DNA of 64,000 bases from Hyphomicrobiales bacterium (GTDB taxonomy: Bacteria > Pseudomonadota > Alphaproteobacteria > Rhizobiales > Rhizobiaceae): the NCBI GenBank assembly GCA_900471525.1, contig UCEZ01000004.1, positions 1-64,000 of the forward strand, in the 5' to 3' direction. The notes under the pieces were generated by a model. It was not told the origin of the DNA. It saw nothing but the letters and a program-made list of their open reading frames with translations, and made no database searches. The first letter of the stretch is position 1. Each line of letters begins with the position of its first letter. Both the position numbers and the translations under genes were made by a program. This document shows positions 16,842 through 26,759 of the stretch, in pieces.

Positions 16842-18764
16842 ATGGCTAAAGTAATCGGTATCGACTTGGGAACGACCAACTCCTGCGTCGCCGTCATGGA
16901 CGGCAAGGACGCGAAGGTCATCGAAAATGCTGAAGGTGCGCGCACGACCCCCTCGATCGTTGCTTTCAACGACGACGGCGAGCGTCTGATCGGCCAGCCG
17001 GCCAAGCGCCAGGCGGTCACCAATCCGGAAAATACGCTGTTTGCGATCAAGCGCCTGATCGGCCGCACATTCGCGGATCCGACGACGCAAAAAGACAAGG
17101 CCATGGTGCCGTACAAGATCACCAAGGCTGACAATGGCGATGCCTGGGTTGAAGCGCACAACGAGAAGTATTCCCCGTCGCAGATCTCCGCCATGATCCT
17201 TCAGAAGATGAAGGAAACCGCCGAATCCTATCTCGGCGAAAAGGTCACCCAGGCCGTCATCACCGTTCCCGCCTACTTCAACGACGCGCAGCGCCAGGCA
17301 ACCAAGGATGCCGGGAAGATCGCCGGTCTCGAAGTGCTCCGCATCATCAATGAGCCGACGGCAGCAGCTCTCGCCTACGGCCTCGACAAGAAGGACGGCA
17401 AGACCATCGCCGTTTACGACTTGGGTGGCGGCACGTTCGATATTTCGGTTCTCGAAATCGGCGACGGTGTCTTCGAAGTGAAGTCGACCAACGGCGACAC
17501 CTTCCTCGGCGGCGAAGACTTCGACATGCGTTTGGTCGAATATCTCGCGGGCGAGTTCAAGAAGGACCAGGGCATCGACCTGAAGAACGACAAGCTGGCT
17601 CTGCAGCGCCTCAAGGAAGCTGCCGAAAAGGCAAAGATCGAACTCTCGTCCTCGCAGCAGACCGAAATCAACCTGCCGTTCATCACGGCGGACGCTTCCG
17701 GTCCGAAGCACCTGACGATGAAGCTGTCGCGCGCCAAGTTCGAAAGCCTGGTCGATGATCTCGTCCAGCGCACCGTTGCGCCGTGCAAGGCAGCGCTGAA
17801 GGATGCCGGCGTCACCGCGGCAGAAATCGACGAAGTCGTTCTGGTCGGCGGTATGAGCCGCATGCCGAAGGTGCAGGAAGTCGTCAAGCAGCTGTTCGGC
17901 AAGGAGCCGCACAAGGGCGTCAACCCGGATGAAGTCGTTGCTCTCGGCGCCGCCATCCAGGCCGGCGTTCTGCAGGGCGACGTCAAGGACGTCCTGCTCC
18001 TCGACGTGACCCCACTGTCGCTCGGCATTGAAACGCTCGGCGGTGTTTTCACCCGCCTGATCGAACGCAACACGACGATCCCGACGAAGAAGAGCCAGAC
18101 CTTCTCGACGGCCGAAGACAGCCAGAATGCCGTGACCATCCGCGTCAGCCAAGGCGAGCGCGAAATGGCGGCCGACAACAAGCTGCTCGGCCAGTTCGAC
18201 CTGGTCGGCATCCCGCCGGCACCGCGTGGCGTACCGCAGATCGAAGTCACGTTCGACATCGACGCCAACGGCATCGTGCAGGTTTCGGCCAAGGACAAGG
18301 GCACCGGCAAGGAGCATCAGATCCGGATCCAGGCATCGGGCGGTCTGTCCGACGCGGATATCGAGAAGATGGTCAAGGACGCCGAGGCCAATGCCGAGAC
18401 CGACAAGAAGCGCCGCGAAGCCGTCGAAGCCAAGAACCAGGCCGAAAGCCTGATTCATTCTTCGGAAAAGTCGCTGAAGGAATTCGGTGACAAGGTCACG
18501 GAAGCCGAACGCACCGCGATCTCCGATGCGATCGCTGCGCTGAAGACCGCCGTCGAAGCCTCCGAGCCGGATGCTGAAGACATCAAGACCAAGACCCAGA
18601 CGCTTCTCGAAGCCTCGATGAAGCTTGGTCAGGCGATGTACGAATCGCAACAGACGGATGCGGCCAATGCCGATGCACAGGCCGATGCTGCCCGCGACGG
18701 CGACATCGTCGATGCCGATTACGAAGAAGTCAACGACGAGGACGACCGCAAGAAGTCCGCATAA
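16842..18764 (+). CDS. dnaK: Chaperone protein DnaK (Hsp70)
   Basis: This 640-residue Hsp70 folds and protects proteins in the cytoplasm together with DnaJ and GrpE. The nucleotide-binding domain (about 1-385) shows [17 protein letters not shown] and [13 protein letters not shown]; the substrate-binding domain and helical lid follow, and the C-terminus is acidic ([12 protein letters not shown]), as usual. The start is set by AAGGAGAG before ATG. It has an RpoH-type promoter and its own terminator, and the dnaJ gene follows 1.4 kb later beyond an acyltransferase gene. Confidence 0.99.
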   Translation: MAKVIGIDLGTTNSCVAVMDGKDAKVIENAEGARTTPSIVAFNDDGERLIGQPAKRQAVTNPENTLFAIKRLIGRTFADPTTQKDKAMVPYKITKADNGDAWVEAHNEKYSPSQISAMILQKMKETAESYLGEKVTQAVITVPAYFNDAQRQATKDAGKIAGLEVLRIINEPTAAALAYGLDKKDGKTIAVYDLGGGTFDISVLEIGDGVFEVKSTNGDTFLGGEDFDMRLVEYLAGEFKKDQGIDLKNDKLALQRLKEAAEKAKIELSSSQQTEINLPFITADASGPKHLTMKLSRAKFESLVDDLVQRTVAPCKAALKDAGVTAAEIDEVVLVGGMSRMPKVQEVVKQLFGKEPHKGVNPDEVVALGAAIQAGVLQGDVKDVLLLDVTPLSLGIETLGGVFTRLIERNTTIPTKKSQTFSTAEDSQNAVTIRVSQGEREMAADNKLLGQFDLVGIPPAPRGVPQIEVTFDIDANGIVQVSAKDKGTGKEHQIRIQASGGLSDADIEKMVKDAEANAETDKKRREAVEAKNQAESLIHSSEKSLKEFGDKVTEAERTAISDAIAALKTAVEASEPDAEDIKTKTQTLLEASMKLGQAMYESQQTDAANADAQADAARDGDIVDADYEEVNDEDDRKKSA

Positions 18765-18789
18765 GTCTTCTTCGATCCGAAAATGCAAA

Positions 18790-18819
18790 AGCCCGGGGCC
18801 GCAAGCTCCGGGTTTTTTG
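18790..18819 (+). terminator. Rho-independent terminator after dnaK
   Basis: CCCGGGGC and GCTCCGGG pair around a short CGCAA loop and are followed by six Ts. It makes dnaK largely monocistronic and uncouples it from dnaJ. Confidence 0.85.
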
Positions 18820-18953
18820 TTGCCGCAGTCTCCCGTCAGAGACGCCGTTCGCCTTAACGGATGATTTGCAAGATGAGGATATGATCTCCCGCTAAAGTGA
18901 AAGCGGAGGCGAGCCGGTATCTATCGGCATGAAGCGCCAGCGGAGATTGCGGA

Positions 18954-20057
18954 ATGCATTTCAGAATCTTCGAGACCTGGCGGCTCCTGGCGGCCATCCT
19001 GGTGATGGCCTATCACTTCCTGAGGTTCGGCTCCGGCGATCCCCTGCAATACGAAATCAGCCATGTCCTCGAGCGCCTGCTGCCGCTGATGGACATGTTC
19101 TTCATGATCTCCGGCTTTCTCATCCTCTTGCGATACGGTGACAAGCTGAGGGATTGGCCGAGCTACAAATCCTTCATCGTCCGGCGGCTTGCCCGTTTCT
19201 ATCCGCTTTATCTCGTCACGCTGGCGTTCTTCGTTGCCGTCGGCATCGCGCTCAATCACGGCCTTGTCACATCGACGGTGCCCGCCCGCTATGATTTCAG
19301 CCTGCTACCGCAGAATATCCTCCTGCTGCAGGCCTGGGGGACGACGCCGCAACTCAGCTTCAACTACGTATCCTGGTCATTGTCGGCCGAGTGGTTCTGC
19401 TACCTGCTATTGCCGGTCTATGTCTTCGTCATCCGGCGTGGCGGCGTCAGAGGCCTGGCATTGATAGCTGTCATCAGCGTTGTTCTGCTCGAAGCCGTGA
19501 CGCAGGCGGGCCTGATCCCGTTCGACAGCTGGCTGAAGGCCGATACCTGGGGGGCTTACCGCGCCTTTGCGGACTTTGCCATTGGCGGCGTCGTGATGAT
19601 GCTGGCGCGCGACAGCAAGCTGCAGCTTCGCTCGCATTCCGTGGCCTGGGGTCTCTTCGCCCTCTCCGTTGCAGGCATGCTGATGCTGTGGCCGTCCTAT
19701 CTTCTGGTCGCGCTCCTCGCCGTTGCAATGTTCTTTGCAGCCGTGGTGGAGCGGAACAATCCGGATGGCGCCCGCTTCCTGGCTGTGCTCTCGTCGGCTG
19801 GTCGGGTCTCGTTCGGAATCTATCTCTGGCATCCGGTCGTGGAAACCGCTCTGCTCGCTGTCGTCTGGCGGCACGCCGTCGCGCCGCTCGGGATTTTCAG
19901 CTTCTATCAGTTCATGATCGTGCCGATGATTGCGACTATCCTGGTTGCGATCGCGTCCGACCGATACTTCGAAAAGCCCGTCAGCGACCGGATCAACCGG
20001 CTTTTCGGCTGGGAGCGCCGTTCCCGGAAGGCACAGAGTGAAGCTGCGAGGGCCTGA
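18954..20057 (+). CDS. Membrane acyltransferase, OafA/YrhL (acyltransferase 3) family
   Basis: The 367-residue product is an integral membrane protein with about ten helices. It has the family's early His-containing segment MAYHFLRFGSG (near residue 20) and SGFLILLRYGD (near 50), with the W-x-L-S-x-E signature WSLSAEWFCYLLLP at about 142-155. Members O-acylate surface polysaccharides or other glycans. It lies between dnaK and dnaJ on the same strand, but the dnaK terminator stands before it and about 150 bases separate it from dnaJ, so it is likely expressed separately. Substrate unknown. Confidence 0.88.
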   Translation: MHFRIFETWRLLAAILVMAYHFLRFGSGDPLQYEISHVLERLLPLMDMFFMISGFLILLRYGDKLRDWPSYKSFIVRRLARFYPLYLVTLAFFVAVGIALNHGLVTSTVPARYDFSLLPQNILLLQAWGTTPQLSFNYVSWSLSAEWFCYLLLPVYVFVIRRGGVRGLALIAVISVVLLEAVTQAGLIPFDSWLKADTWGAYRAFADFAIGGVVMMLARDSKLQLRSHSVAWGLFALSVAGMLMLWPSYLLVALLAVAMFFAAVVERNNPDGARFLAVLSSAGRVSFGIYLWHPVVETALLAVVWRHAVAPLGIFSFYQFMIVPMIATILVAIASDRYFEKPVSDRINRLFGWERRSRKAQSEAARA

Positions 20058-20205
20058 ATCTGTGCTTTTCCGACAAAAAGCGCCCGAGATAGTGTATTGC
20101 CTATGGTATCGCGCTTGAAGGTTTACTAAATCCTGTTGCAAGGAAATTTGGCGACCGCCGGGCAGCCGGTTTTGACGCGCCTATTCAACAGGACAATCTG
20201 CAAGT

Positions 20206-21336
20206 ATGAAACGTGATCTCTACGAAACGCTCGGCGTTGCGAAAACAGCGGATGAGAAGGAGCTCAAGAGCGCTTTCCGCAAATTGGCGATGAAGTATCA
20301 CCCGGACAAGAACCCCGGCGACGCGGAAGCGGAAAAGACCTTCAAAGAGATCAGTCTTGCATATGAAGTCCTCAAGGACCCGCAGAAGCGCGCGGCCTAT
20401 GATCGTTATGGCCACGCAGCCTTCGAACAGGGCGGCATGGGTAACGGTGGTGCCGGCATGGGCGGAGCAGCCGGCGGCTTCTCCGATATTTTCGAGGACA
20501 TTTTCGGCGAGATGATGGGCGGCGGCCGCCAGCGCCGGTCATCCGGCGGCCGCGAGCGTGGCGCCGATCTGCGCTACAATATGGAAATCTCGCTGGAGGA
20601 AGCTTATTCCGGCAAGACGGCGCAGATCCGTGTTCCGACTTCGATCACCTGCGACGTCTGCACCGGCTCCGGCGCCAAGCCCGGTACCAAGCCGACCACC
20701 TGCGCCACCTGTCAGGGTTCCGGCCGCGTGCGCGCGGCTCAGGGCTTCTTCTCCATCGAGCGCACCTGCCCGACCTGCCACGGCCGCGGCCAGATCATTG
20801 CAGACCCCTGCGTGAAGTGCCATGGCCAGGGCCGGATCACGGAAGAGCGGTCGCTCTCGGTCAATATCCCGGCCGGTATCGAAGACGGCACGCGCATTCG
20901 GCTGTCCGGCGAAGGCGAGGCGGGGCTGCGCGGCGGCCCTGCGGGCGATCTCTACATTTTCCTGTCCGTCAAGCCGCATGAGTTCTATCAGCGAGACGGC
21001 GCCGATCTTTATTGCAGCGTGCCGATCTCGATGACGACGGCCGCACTTGGCGGCAAGTTCGACGTGGCGACGCTCGACGGTACCAAGTCGCGCGTCTCGG
21101 TGCCGGAAGGCACACAGGCCGGCAAGCAGTTCCGCCTGAAGGGCAAGGGCATGCCGGTGCTGCGCTCCAGCCAGGTCGGCGACCTCTACATCCAGATCCA
21201 GATCGAGACACCGCAGAAGCTCACCAAGCGTCAGCGCGAGCTCCTGAAGGAATTCGAGGAATTGTCCTCCAAGGAGAACAACCCGGAATCGGCGGGCTTC
21301 TTTTCCCGTATGAAGGATTTCTTCGATATCGAGTGA
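20206..21336 (+). CDS. dnaJ: Chaperone protein DnaJ (Hsp40)
   Basis: This 376-residue co-chaperone stimulates the DnaK ATPase. It has a J domain (1-70) with the YHPDKN motif, a Gly/Phe-rich linker (about 75-115), a zinc-binding domain with four CxxCxGxG-type repeats ([32 protein letters not shown]) and a C-terminal substrate-binding domain. A terminator follows. No RpoH-like promoter is obvious directly upstream. Confidence 0.99.
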   Translation: MKRDLYETLGVAKTADEKELKSAFRKLAMKYHPDKNPGDAEAEKTFKEISLAYEVLKDPQKRAAYDRYGHAAFEQGGMGNGGAGMGGAAGGFSDIFEDIFGEMMGGGRQRRSSGGRERGADLRYNMEISLEEAYSGKTAQIRVPTSITCDVCTGSGAKPGTKPTTCATCQGSGRVRAAQGFFSIERTCPTCHGRGQIIADPCVKCHGQGRITEERSLSVNIPAGIEDGTRIRLSGEGEAGLRGGPAGDLYIFLSVKPHEFYQRDGADLYCSVPISMTTAALGGKFDVATLDGTKSRVSVPEGTQAGKQFRLKGKGMPVLRSSQVGDLYIQIQIETPQKLTKRQRELLKEFEELSSKENNPESAGFFSRMKDFFDIE

Positions 21337-21384
21337 TCGTCGCAATCAGCGACTGGCCGGATAGACAATCGGCGATATATCCCG

Positions 21385-21414
21385 GCCGGAGGCAGCAAAT
21401 GCCTCCGGCTTTTT
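21385..21414 (+). terminator. Rho-independent terminator after dnaJ
   Basis: A perfect 10-bp stem, GCCGGAGGCA/TGCCTCCGGC, with a short loop is followed by TTTTT, about 50 bases past the dnaJ stop. Confidence 0.88.
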
Positions 21415-21487
21415 CATGTCCGCAACTCCAGATAAAGGGCGGACGGGTTGCCTGCGAAATGAAGCGTTTTATCGGGAGAGGTGCCTC

Positions 21488-22207
21488 ATGACCTACGAAC
21501 TCTACTATTGGGACGGCATTCCGGGCCGCGGTGAATTTGTCCGGCTGGCACTGGAGCAGGCGGGCGTTGACTACGTCGATGTGGTTCGCGGCGACGGCGG
21601 GATGGCCCGCATGATGTCGTTCCTGAAAGGCCGCACGGAGGGTTTCGTGCCTTTCGCGCCGCCTTTCCTCAAGGACGGTGATCTCGTGGTCTCCCATGTT
21701 GCCAACATCCTGCTTTACCTCGGCACCAGGCTCAACCTTGTCCCGAAGGATGAGGCTGGCCGCACCGAAGTGAACGGATTGCAGCTGACCATCACCGATT
21801 TCGTCGCGGAAATTCACGACGTGCATCACCCGATCGGCGTGTCGCTCTACTACGAGGACCAGAAGGAGGAAGCGTTGCGACGGGCGGCGGATTTCCTGGA
21901 CGAGCGCCTTCCGAAGTTCCTCGGTTATCTCGAAGGCCGGTTGCGCAAGAATGCGCAGGGTGAAATCCACGCCGTCGGCGATGGGCTGACCTATGTGGAT
22001 CTTTCGCTGTTTCATGCCTTGGAAGGGCTGCGTTATGCCTTTCCGAACGCGATGACCTCCGCCGAGCCGGATTATCCGATGCTCGTCGCACTCAACGCTC
22101 AGGTCCGCGAGTTGCCGCGCATCAAGAGCTATCTTGCCTCCGAACGCCGGCTCGCCTTCAATGAAGAGGGTATCTTCCGCTACTATCCTGAACTTGATCG
22201 CAAGTAG
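21488..22207 (+). CDS. Glutathione S-transferase family protein
   Basis: This 239-residue soluble protein starts with a thioredoxin-like domain (about 1-85): ELYYWDGIPGRGEFVRLALE resembles the glutathione-binding start of sigma/pi-like GSTs, with Tyr near residue 6 as the candidate catalytic residue. A helical C-terminal domain follows. It may conjugate or reduce electrophiles with glutathione. GGAGAGG 6 bases before the ATG at 21488 sets the start; an earlier in-frame ATG lies in the dnaJ terminator. Confidence 0.85.
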   Translation: MTYELYYWDGIPGRGEFVRLALEQAGVDYVDVVRGDGGMARMMSFLKGRTEGFVPFAPPFLKDGDLVVSHVANILLYLGTRLNLVPKDEAGRTEVNGLQLTITDFVAEIHDVHHPIGVSLYYEDQKEEALRRAADFLDERLPKFLGYLEGRLRKNAQGEIHAVGDGLTYVDLSLFHALEGLRYAFPNAMTSAEPDYPMLVALNAQVRELPRIKSYLASERRLAFNEEGIFRYYPELDRK

Positions 22208-22211
22208 TTGC

Positions 22212-23750
22212 CTATTCCATGACCGCGCTGTGATCGACGGCGGGCGCTGCCTTCGGCTTGCGCAGCAGGAAGACCAGCGGCATGACGGCGAGCGACATGA
22301 TCATCAGGAGCTTGAAATCATCCATGTAGGCGATGATCGTCGCCTGCAGCGTGATGATGCCGTCGAGCGAGGCGCGGCCGACGGCGGTCATCGGGTCGAG
22401 CCCCGCTGCCGCGGGCGCCTGGAAGGCATGGTTGAAGGGTGTCACATAGGAGGCGATCGCCTCGTGGTTCGCCTGGGTATTTTCGGTCAGAAGTGCAGCG
22501 ACGACGGCTATGCCGACGCTGGAGCCGATATTGCGTGAAAGGTTGTAAAGACCGGTCCCGTCGCCGCGCATTTCGGCCGGCAGCGTGGCGAAGGCGATCG
22601 TCGTCAGCGGCACGAACAGGAAACCGAGGCCTGCGCCCTGCACGAAGCCGACGGAGACGATCGTCCACTGCGAGACATCGGGCGTCCAGCCGATCATGTC
22701 ATACATCGCCCAGGCGGTGATCGCGAGACCGATGAAAAGCAGGATGCGTGTATCGACCTTGCCGATCAGGCGACCGACGACGAACATGCAGACCATCGTG
22801 CCCAGCCCGCGGGGCCCCATGACGATGCCGGCCGTGACCACTGGATAGCCCATCAGTGATTGCAGATAGGGCGTCATCAGCGCCAGCGAGGCCAGATAGG
22901 TGACGCCGACGACGAAGATGAACAGCATGCTGACCGAGAAATTCTGGTCGAGGAACAGTCGTGGGTTGATAAAGGATTTCTCGGTCGTCAGCGTATGGAT
23001 CACCAGCAGATAGAAAGCACTGGCGCAGACGATGGCCTCAACGAGAATCTCACCGGAGGAAAACCAGTCGAGCTGACCGCCGCGATCAAGGAACAGCTGT
23101 AGCGAAGCGATGGCAAGGCTCAGCATGCCGAAGCCGAACCAATCCAGCTTGGCATGCGCGTCGAGTTTGGTTTCCTTGACGAAGACGCTGATGCCGGCAA
23201 AGGCGAGGGCACCGATCGGCACGTTGATATAGAACACCCAGCGCCAGCTGATGTTTTCCGTGAGCCAGCCGCCGATGACCGGGCCGAGCACGGGGCCGAC
23301 CATGACGGACACGCCGAACAGCGCCATCGCCGATCCACGTTCCTCGGCCGAATAGATGTCGAGCAGGATGCCCTGCGACAACGGTACCAGTGCTGCACCG
23401 AACAGCCCCTGCAGAAGCCGAAAGCCGACGATCTGGTTGAGCGATTGCGCAAGGCCGCAGAGGATGGAAGCTGCCACGAAGCCGACGATGGCAACGAGCA
23501 GGACGCGCTTGCGGCCGAATTTTGCGGCGAGGAAGCCGGAGGGCGGCGTCATGATCGCGGCTGCGACGATATAGGAAGTCAGCACCCAGTTGATCTGGTC
23601 GGCGCTCGCCGCCACGCTGCCCTGAATGTAGGGCAGTGCGACATTGGCGATGGTCGTGTCCAGCGCTTGCATGATCACGGCCAGGATGATGCAGGCCGTG
23701 ATGGCGCCGCGATTTGCGATCGGCGTTGCCGCGGATGGGGTGCTGCTCAT
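22212..23750 (-). CDS. emrB: EmrB-type MFS multidrug exporter (DHA2 family, 14 helices)
   Basis: This 512-residue major facilitator of the DHA2 group has about 14 membrane segments. Family motifs are visible: LDTTIANVALPYIQG in helix 1, GFLAAKFGRKRVLL (motif A) after helix 2 and GPVLGPVIGGWL (antiporter motif C) in helix 5. It is the inner-membrane pump of a tripartite exporter with the EmrA-like adaptor encoded 5 bases upstream. The two genes and the MarR gene form one operon (emrR-emrA-emrB order). Confidence 0.93.
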   Translation of the reverse strand: MSSTPSAATPIANRGAITACIILAVIMQALDTTIANVALPYIQGSVAASADQINWVLTSYIVAAAIMTPPSGFLAAKFGRKRVLLVAIVGFVAASILCGLAQSLNQIVGFRLLQGLFGAALVPLSQGILLDIYSAEERGSAMALFGVSVMVGPVLGPVIGGWLTENISWRWVFYINVPIGALAFAGISVFVKETKLDAHAKLDWFGFGMLSLAIASLQLFLDRGGQLDWFSSGEILVEAIVCASAFYLLVIHTLTTEKSFINPRLFLDQNFSVSMLFIFVVGVTYLASLALMTPYLQSLMGYPVVTAGIVMGPRGLGTMVCMFVVGRLIGKVDTRILLFIGLAITAWAMYDMIGWTPDVSQWTIVSVGFVQGAGLGFLFVPLTTIAFATLPAEMRGDGTGLYNLSRNIGSSVGIAVVAALLTENTQANHEAIASYVTPFNHAFQAPAAAGLDPMTAVGRASLDGIITLQATIIAYMDDFKLLMIMSLAVMPLVFLLRKPKAAPAVDHSAVME

Positions 23751-23755
23751 GACCG

Positions 23756-24964
23756 CTACTCGTGGGCGTGGGCGGTCGATTGGCCGAGCAGTTTCTGGAT
23801 GGACTCCGGCAGGCCGCGCGCACGGCCGGTATCGACGGCGACCAGTGTGCTCATGCCGACGCGAAGCGGCGGCTTGCCGGCGGCGTCATCGATCGTGACG
23901 CGCATCGGAATGCGCTGGACGACCTTTACCCAGTTGCCGGACGTGTTCTGCGCCGGAAGCAGCGCGAAGCTGGCGCCAGACGCCGGGCTGACGCTCGCCA
24001 CCTTGCCGGTCCATTCGACGCCCGGATAGGTATCGACGGTGATCGTCACGGGCTGGCCGGGCTTCACAAAGGTGAGCTCGGTTTCCTTCGGATTGGCTGC
24101 AATCCACATGTTCTTCGTCGAGACCAGCGAAAAGGCCTGTTGTGCGGCATCGAGATAGCTGCCGGGTTGCAGGGCGTTGACGTTGGTGACGACGCCGTCG
24201 AACGGCGCGCGCACCGTCGTGTCGGCAAGCTCGCGTTGCGCGTCATCCACGGCCGACTTGGCTTCGAGATAGAGCGGGTTCTGTTCGATCGGCTGATCGG
24301 CATCGCCGCCAAGCTGCGCCAGGGTGGTTGCAGCCTGAGCCTTGGCCACGGTCACCTTCTGTTTGGCGGCTTCCAGGTCGTGTTTGGCTTCATCAAAGGT
24401 CGCGTGCGACGCGGCCGCATTCGAGATCAGCTTTTGCTGCCGGTCAAAAACCGTCTGGTAGTAGGGAATATCGGCTTCGACCTGCGCAATCTGTGCCAGC
24501 GTCTCGGCATAGCTTGCCTTGAGGTTCAGAAGCTGGTTGCGGGCGGCGGCGAGCTTGGCCTGCGCGCCTTCCAGCGCGATGCGGAAGGAATCCGGCTTCA
24601 GCTGGAACAGCACCTGACCGGCCTTGACCTCCTCGTTCTCATGAACATTCACGGAAGCAACGGTGCCGGCGACGTCGGTCGAAACACCCACCATGTCTGC
24701 CTGAAGATAGGCGTTGTCCGTCTCCATGATCTGGCCGCCGGTCACGTAGAAATAGCCGCCGGCAACAAGCGCGATCGGCAAGAGCGCGAACAGGATTGGC
24801 CGCTTGAGACTGCGTCGGCGGCGAACCACGCCAGCGGCGGGAGCGGGGTCCGTCGATGACGCTGAGGCGGCATTGATCTTTGCTTCGGCCGTTGTGCCTT
24901 CGGATGTTTCAAGGGCAGTGACATTGGCGTTGGCGGGTACGCGGAGGGAGGATGTGTCAGCCAT
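23756..24964 (-). CDS. emrA: EmrA-type membrane-fusion protein
   Basis: The 402-residue adaptor has a cytoplasmic N-terminus, one membrane helix (about 53-73), a biotinyl-lipoyl-like half (DVAGTVASVNVHENEEVKAG), a long periplasmic coiled-coil hairpin (about 135-250), the second lipoyl half and a beta-barrel domain. It bridges the EmrB pump to an outer-membrane channel. Its ATG overlaps the end of the MarR gene by 8 bases, which suggests translational coupling. Confidence 0.93.
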   Translation of the reverse strand: MADTSSLRVPANANVTALETSEGTTAEAKINAASASSTDPAPAAGVVRRRRSLKRPILFALLPIALVAGGYFYVTGGQIMETDNAYLQADMVGVSTDVAGTVASVNVHENEEVKAGQVLFQLKPDSFRIALEGAQAKLAAARNQLLNLKASYAETLAQIAQVEADIPYYQTVFDRQQKLISNAAASHATFDEAKHDLEAAKQKVTVAKAQAATTLAQLGGDADQPIEQNPLYLEAKSAVDDAQRELADTTVRAPFDGVVTNVNALQPGSYLDAAQQAFSLVSTKNMWIAANPKETELTFVKPGQPVTITVDTYPGVEWTGKVASVSPASGASFALLPAQNTSGNWVKVVQRIPMRVTIDDAAGKPPLRVGMSTLVAVDTGRARGLPESIQKLLGQSTAHAHE

Positions 24965-25418
24965 GGTTGGTTTCTTTATCGGCCGGTGCGCGGCAGGCCT
25001 GCAGGAGGTTGGATTTCATCAGGTCGAGAATGGCGACGAGCTTTTCACGGTCGTCGTCGGAAATGCCGAGCAGTGCTTCGAAGCGCGTCGCATCGCCGAT
25101 GGCGCGCATGTCGGACAACAGCGCTCTGGCCGCTTCGGTCGTAAACAGAAGCGAAATACGGCGGTCCGTTTCATGGCGTTTGCGCTCGACGAAACCGCGA
25201 TCGACAAGCTTGTCGAGCACGCGCATCAGCGTGATCGGTTCGATTTCCAGCAGCTCGGCCAGGCCACTTTGGTGGATGCCTTCATTGCGCGAGAGATAGG
25301 CGATCGTCTGCCACTGGGAGCGCGTCAGGCCGATATGCTTCGCCCGCTGCTCGAAGCGCTTTCGCAACAGCCGGGCGACGTCGTGAAGCAGAAAACCCAC
25401 ATTCGGGGTGAGGTTCAT
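24957..25418 (-). CDS. MarR family regulator of the EmrAB-type pump
   Basis: This 153-residue MarR protein has the winged helix core HQSGLAELLEIEPITLMRVL and a wing with HETDRRISLLFT. It is the first gene of the efflux operon and presumably its ligand-sensitive repressor. No Shine-Dalgarno precedes the ATG at 25418, and a CTATAT -10 element ends 12 bases upstream, so the mRNA is probably leaderless or nearly so. A direct repeat that may be its operator covers the promoter. Confidence 0.9.
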   Translation of the reverse strand: MNLTPNVGFLLHDVARLLRKRFEQRAKHIGLTRSQWQTIAYLSRNEGIHQSGLAELLEIEPITLMRVLDKLVDRGFVERKRHETDRRISLLFTTEAARALLSDMRAIGDATRFEALLGISDDDREKLVAILDLMKSNLLQACRAPADKETNHG

Positions 25419-25430
25419 GGAGAGGGTGCC

Positions 25431-25464
25431 ATATAGTAAGCATACATAATATAAGCATCACTAT
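25431..25464 (-). promoter_or_regulatory. Promoter and probable operator of the EmrRAB-type operon
   Basis: On the minus strand, CTATAT at 25436-25431 is a good -10. The heptamer ATGCTTA occurs twice as a direct repeat 15 bases apart (25458-25452 and 25443-25437), and a 5-bp outer dyad ATAGT/ACTAT (25433-25437/25460-25464) brackets it. The repeat spans the -35/spacer region, where a MarR repressor would block RNA polymerase. The -35 itself is weak. Confidence 0.5.
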
Positions 25465-25622
25465 TTGATTTCTCGCAAATGCGCAATCAGGCACGTGTGC
25501 GTTGCGGCAATTTTGCTGTCACATCTGGGTGATCGTTGGTTACGGAATCGCTGCGCATCTTCAGTCTTGCCATTGCCCGCCTCTCGGCTTAGCTCTCACC
25601 CGGATACGCAACCGGATTCACT

Positions 25623-26747
25623 ATGCCGCACAAGGTCTTTCTCTCCCGTCTGAAGCTCGGCGACTTCCGCAACTATGCGGGACTTTCGCTTGATCTCGAC
25701 GCGCGCCATGTCGTGCTGACCGGTGAGAACGGTGCAGGCAAGACCAACCTGATGGAAGCGGTCTCCTTTCTGTCGCCGGGGCGCGGGTTGCGCCGTGCCG
25801 CCTATGCCGACGTGGCACGGGTGGGCGCGGAAACCGGCTTTTCCGTCTTTGCGGAACTCGATGGCATGGATGGTCCGGTCGAGATCGGCACGGGCACGGC
25901 TGGCACCGAGGAAGGCCAGACGCGCCGTCTGCGGCTCAATGGTACGACGGCAAAGACGGTCGACGAACTGCTCGACCATCTGCGCGTCCTTTGGCTCACG
26001 CCTGCCATGGACGGTTTGTTCACCGGCGGCTCTGGCGACCGGCGCCGCTTTCTCGACCGGCTGGTCCTGTCGCTCGATCCCGAGCATGGCCGCCGTGCCA
26101 CCGATTACGAGCGCGCCATGCGCAGCCGCAACAAGCTCCTGTCCGAAGGGCGTGCGGACCCCGTGTGGCTGACCGGGCTCGAACGGCAGATGGCCGAGCT
26201 TGGAATCGCGATGGCGCTGGCGCGGCAGGAAATGCTTGGCCTGTTGGTCGGGCTGGTGGACAGGAATCATGAACGTGGCGTCTTTCCGGCCGCCGATCTG
26301 GCGCTGTCCGGCTTTCTCGATGGCGAATGGCATCGCCCGGCCTTCGATCTGGAAGAGCAGTATCTGGAGATGATGAAAAACGGCCGCTATCGCGACGCGG
26401 CTGCCGGCCGTACGCTGGACGGACCGCACCGTAGCGACCTCCTGATCCGCCACCGTGCCAAGAACATGGAAGCCGCGCGCTGCTCGACTGGCGAGCAGAA
26501 GGCACTTCTCGTCGGTCTGGTGCTTGCCCATGCCCGTCTGGTCGGCAACATGACGGGTCATGCGCCGATTCTGCTGCTCGACGAGATTGCCGCCCATCTG
26601 GACGAGGGCAGGCGGGCGGCGCTGTTCGACCTGGTCGATGATCTCGGTGGCCAGGCCTTCATGACCGGCACGGACCAGTCGATGTTTTCAGCCCTTGGTG
26701 ACCGCGCGCGTTATCTCACGGTTGCCAACGGCACCGTTTCAGGGTGA
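25623..26747 (+). CDS. recF: DNA replication and repair protein RecF
   Basis: RecF is an SMC-like ATPase that helps RecOR load RecA at gapped DNA. The 374-residue product has Walker A GENGAGKTN (about 37-45), the ABC-type signature STGEQKALL and Walker B ILLLDEIAAHLD. The start gives the family N-terminus (FLSRLKLGDFRNY). It precedes moeB by 12 bases on the same strand and may be cotranscribed with it. Confidence 0.97.
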   Translation: MPHKVFLSRLKLGDFRNYAGLSLDLDARHVVLTGENGAGKTNLMEAVSFLSPGRGLRRAAYADVARVGAETGFSVFAELDGMDGPVEIGTGTAGTEEGQTRRLRLNGTTAKTVDELLDHLRVLWLTPAMDGLFTGGSGDRRRFLDRLVLSLDPEHGRRATDYERAMRSRNKLLSEGRADPVWLTGLERQMAELGIAMALARQEMLGLLVGLVDRNHERGVFPAADLALSGFLDGEWHRPAFDLEEQYLEMMKNGRYRDAAAGRTLDGPHRSDLLIRHRAKNMEAARCSTGEQKALLVGLVLAHARLVGNMTGHAPILLLDEIAAHLDEGRRAALFDLVDDLGGQAFMTGTDQSMFSALGDRARYLTVANGTVSG

Positions 26748-26759
26748 CAGTCCGATATC

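Noticed and set aside
16725..18788. A 687-residue minus-strand open frame opposite dnaK
   Set aside because: Same mirror effect of strong codon bias; dnaK on the plus strand is beyond doubt.
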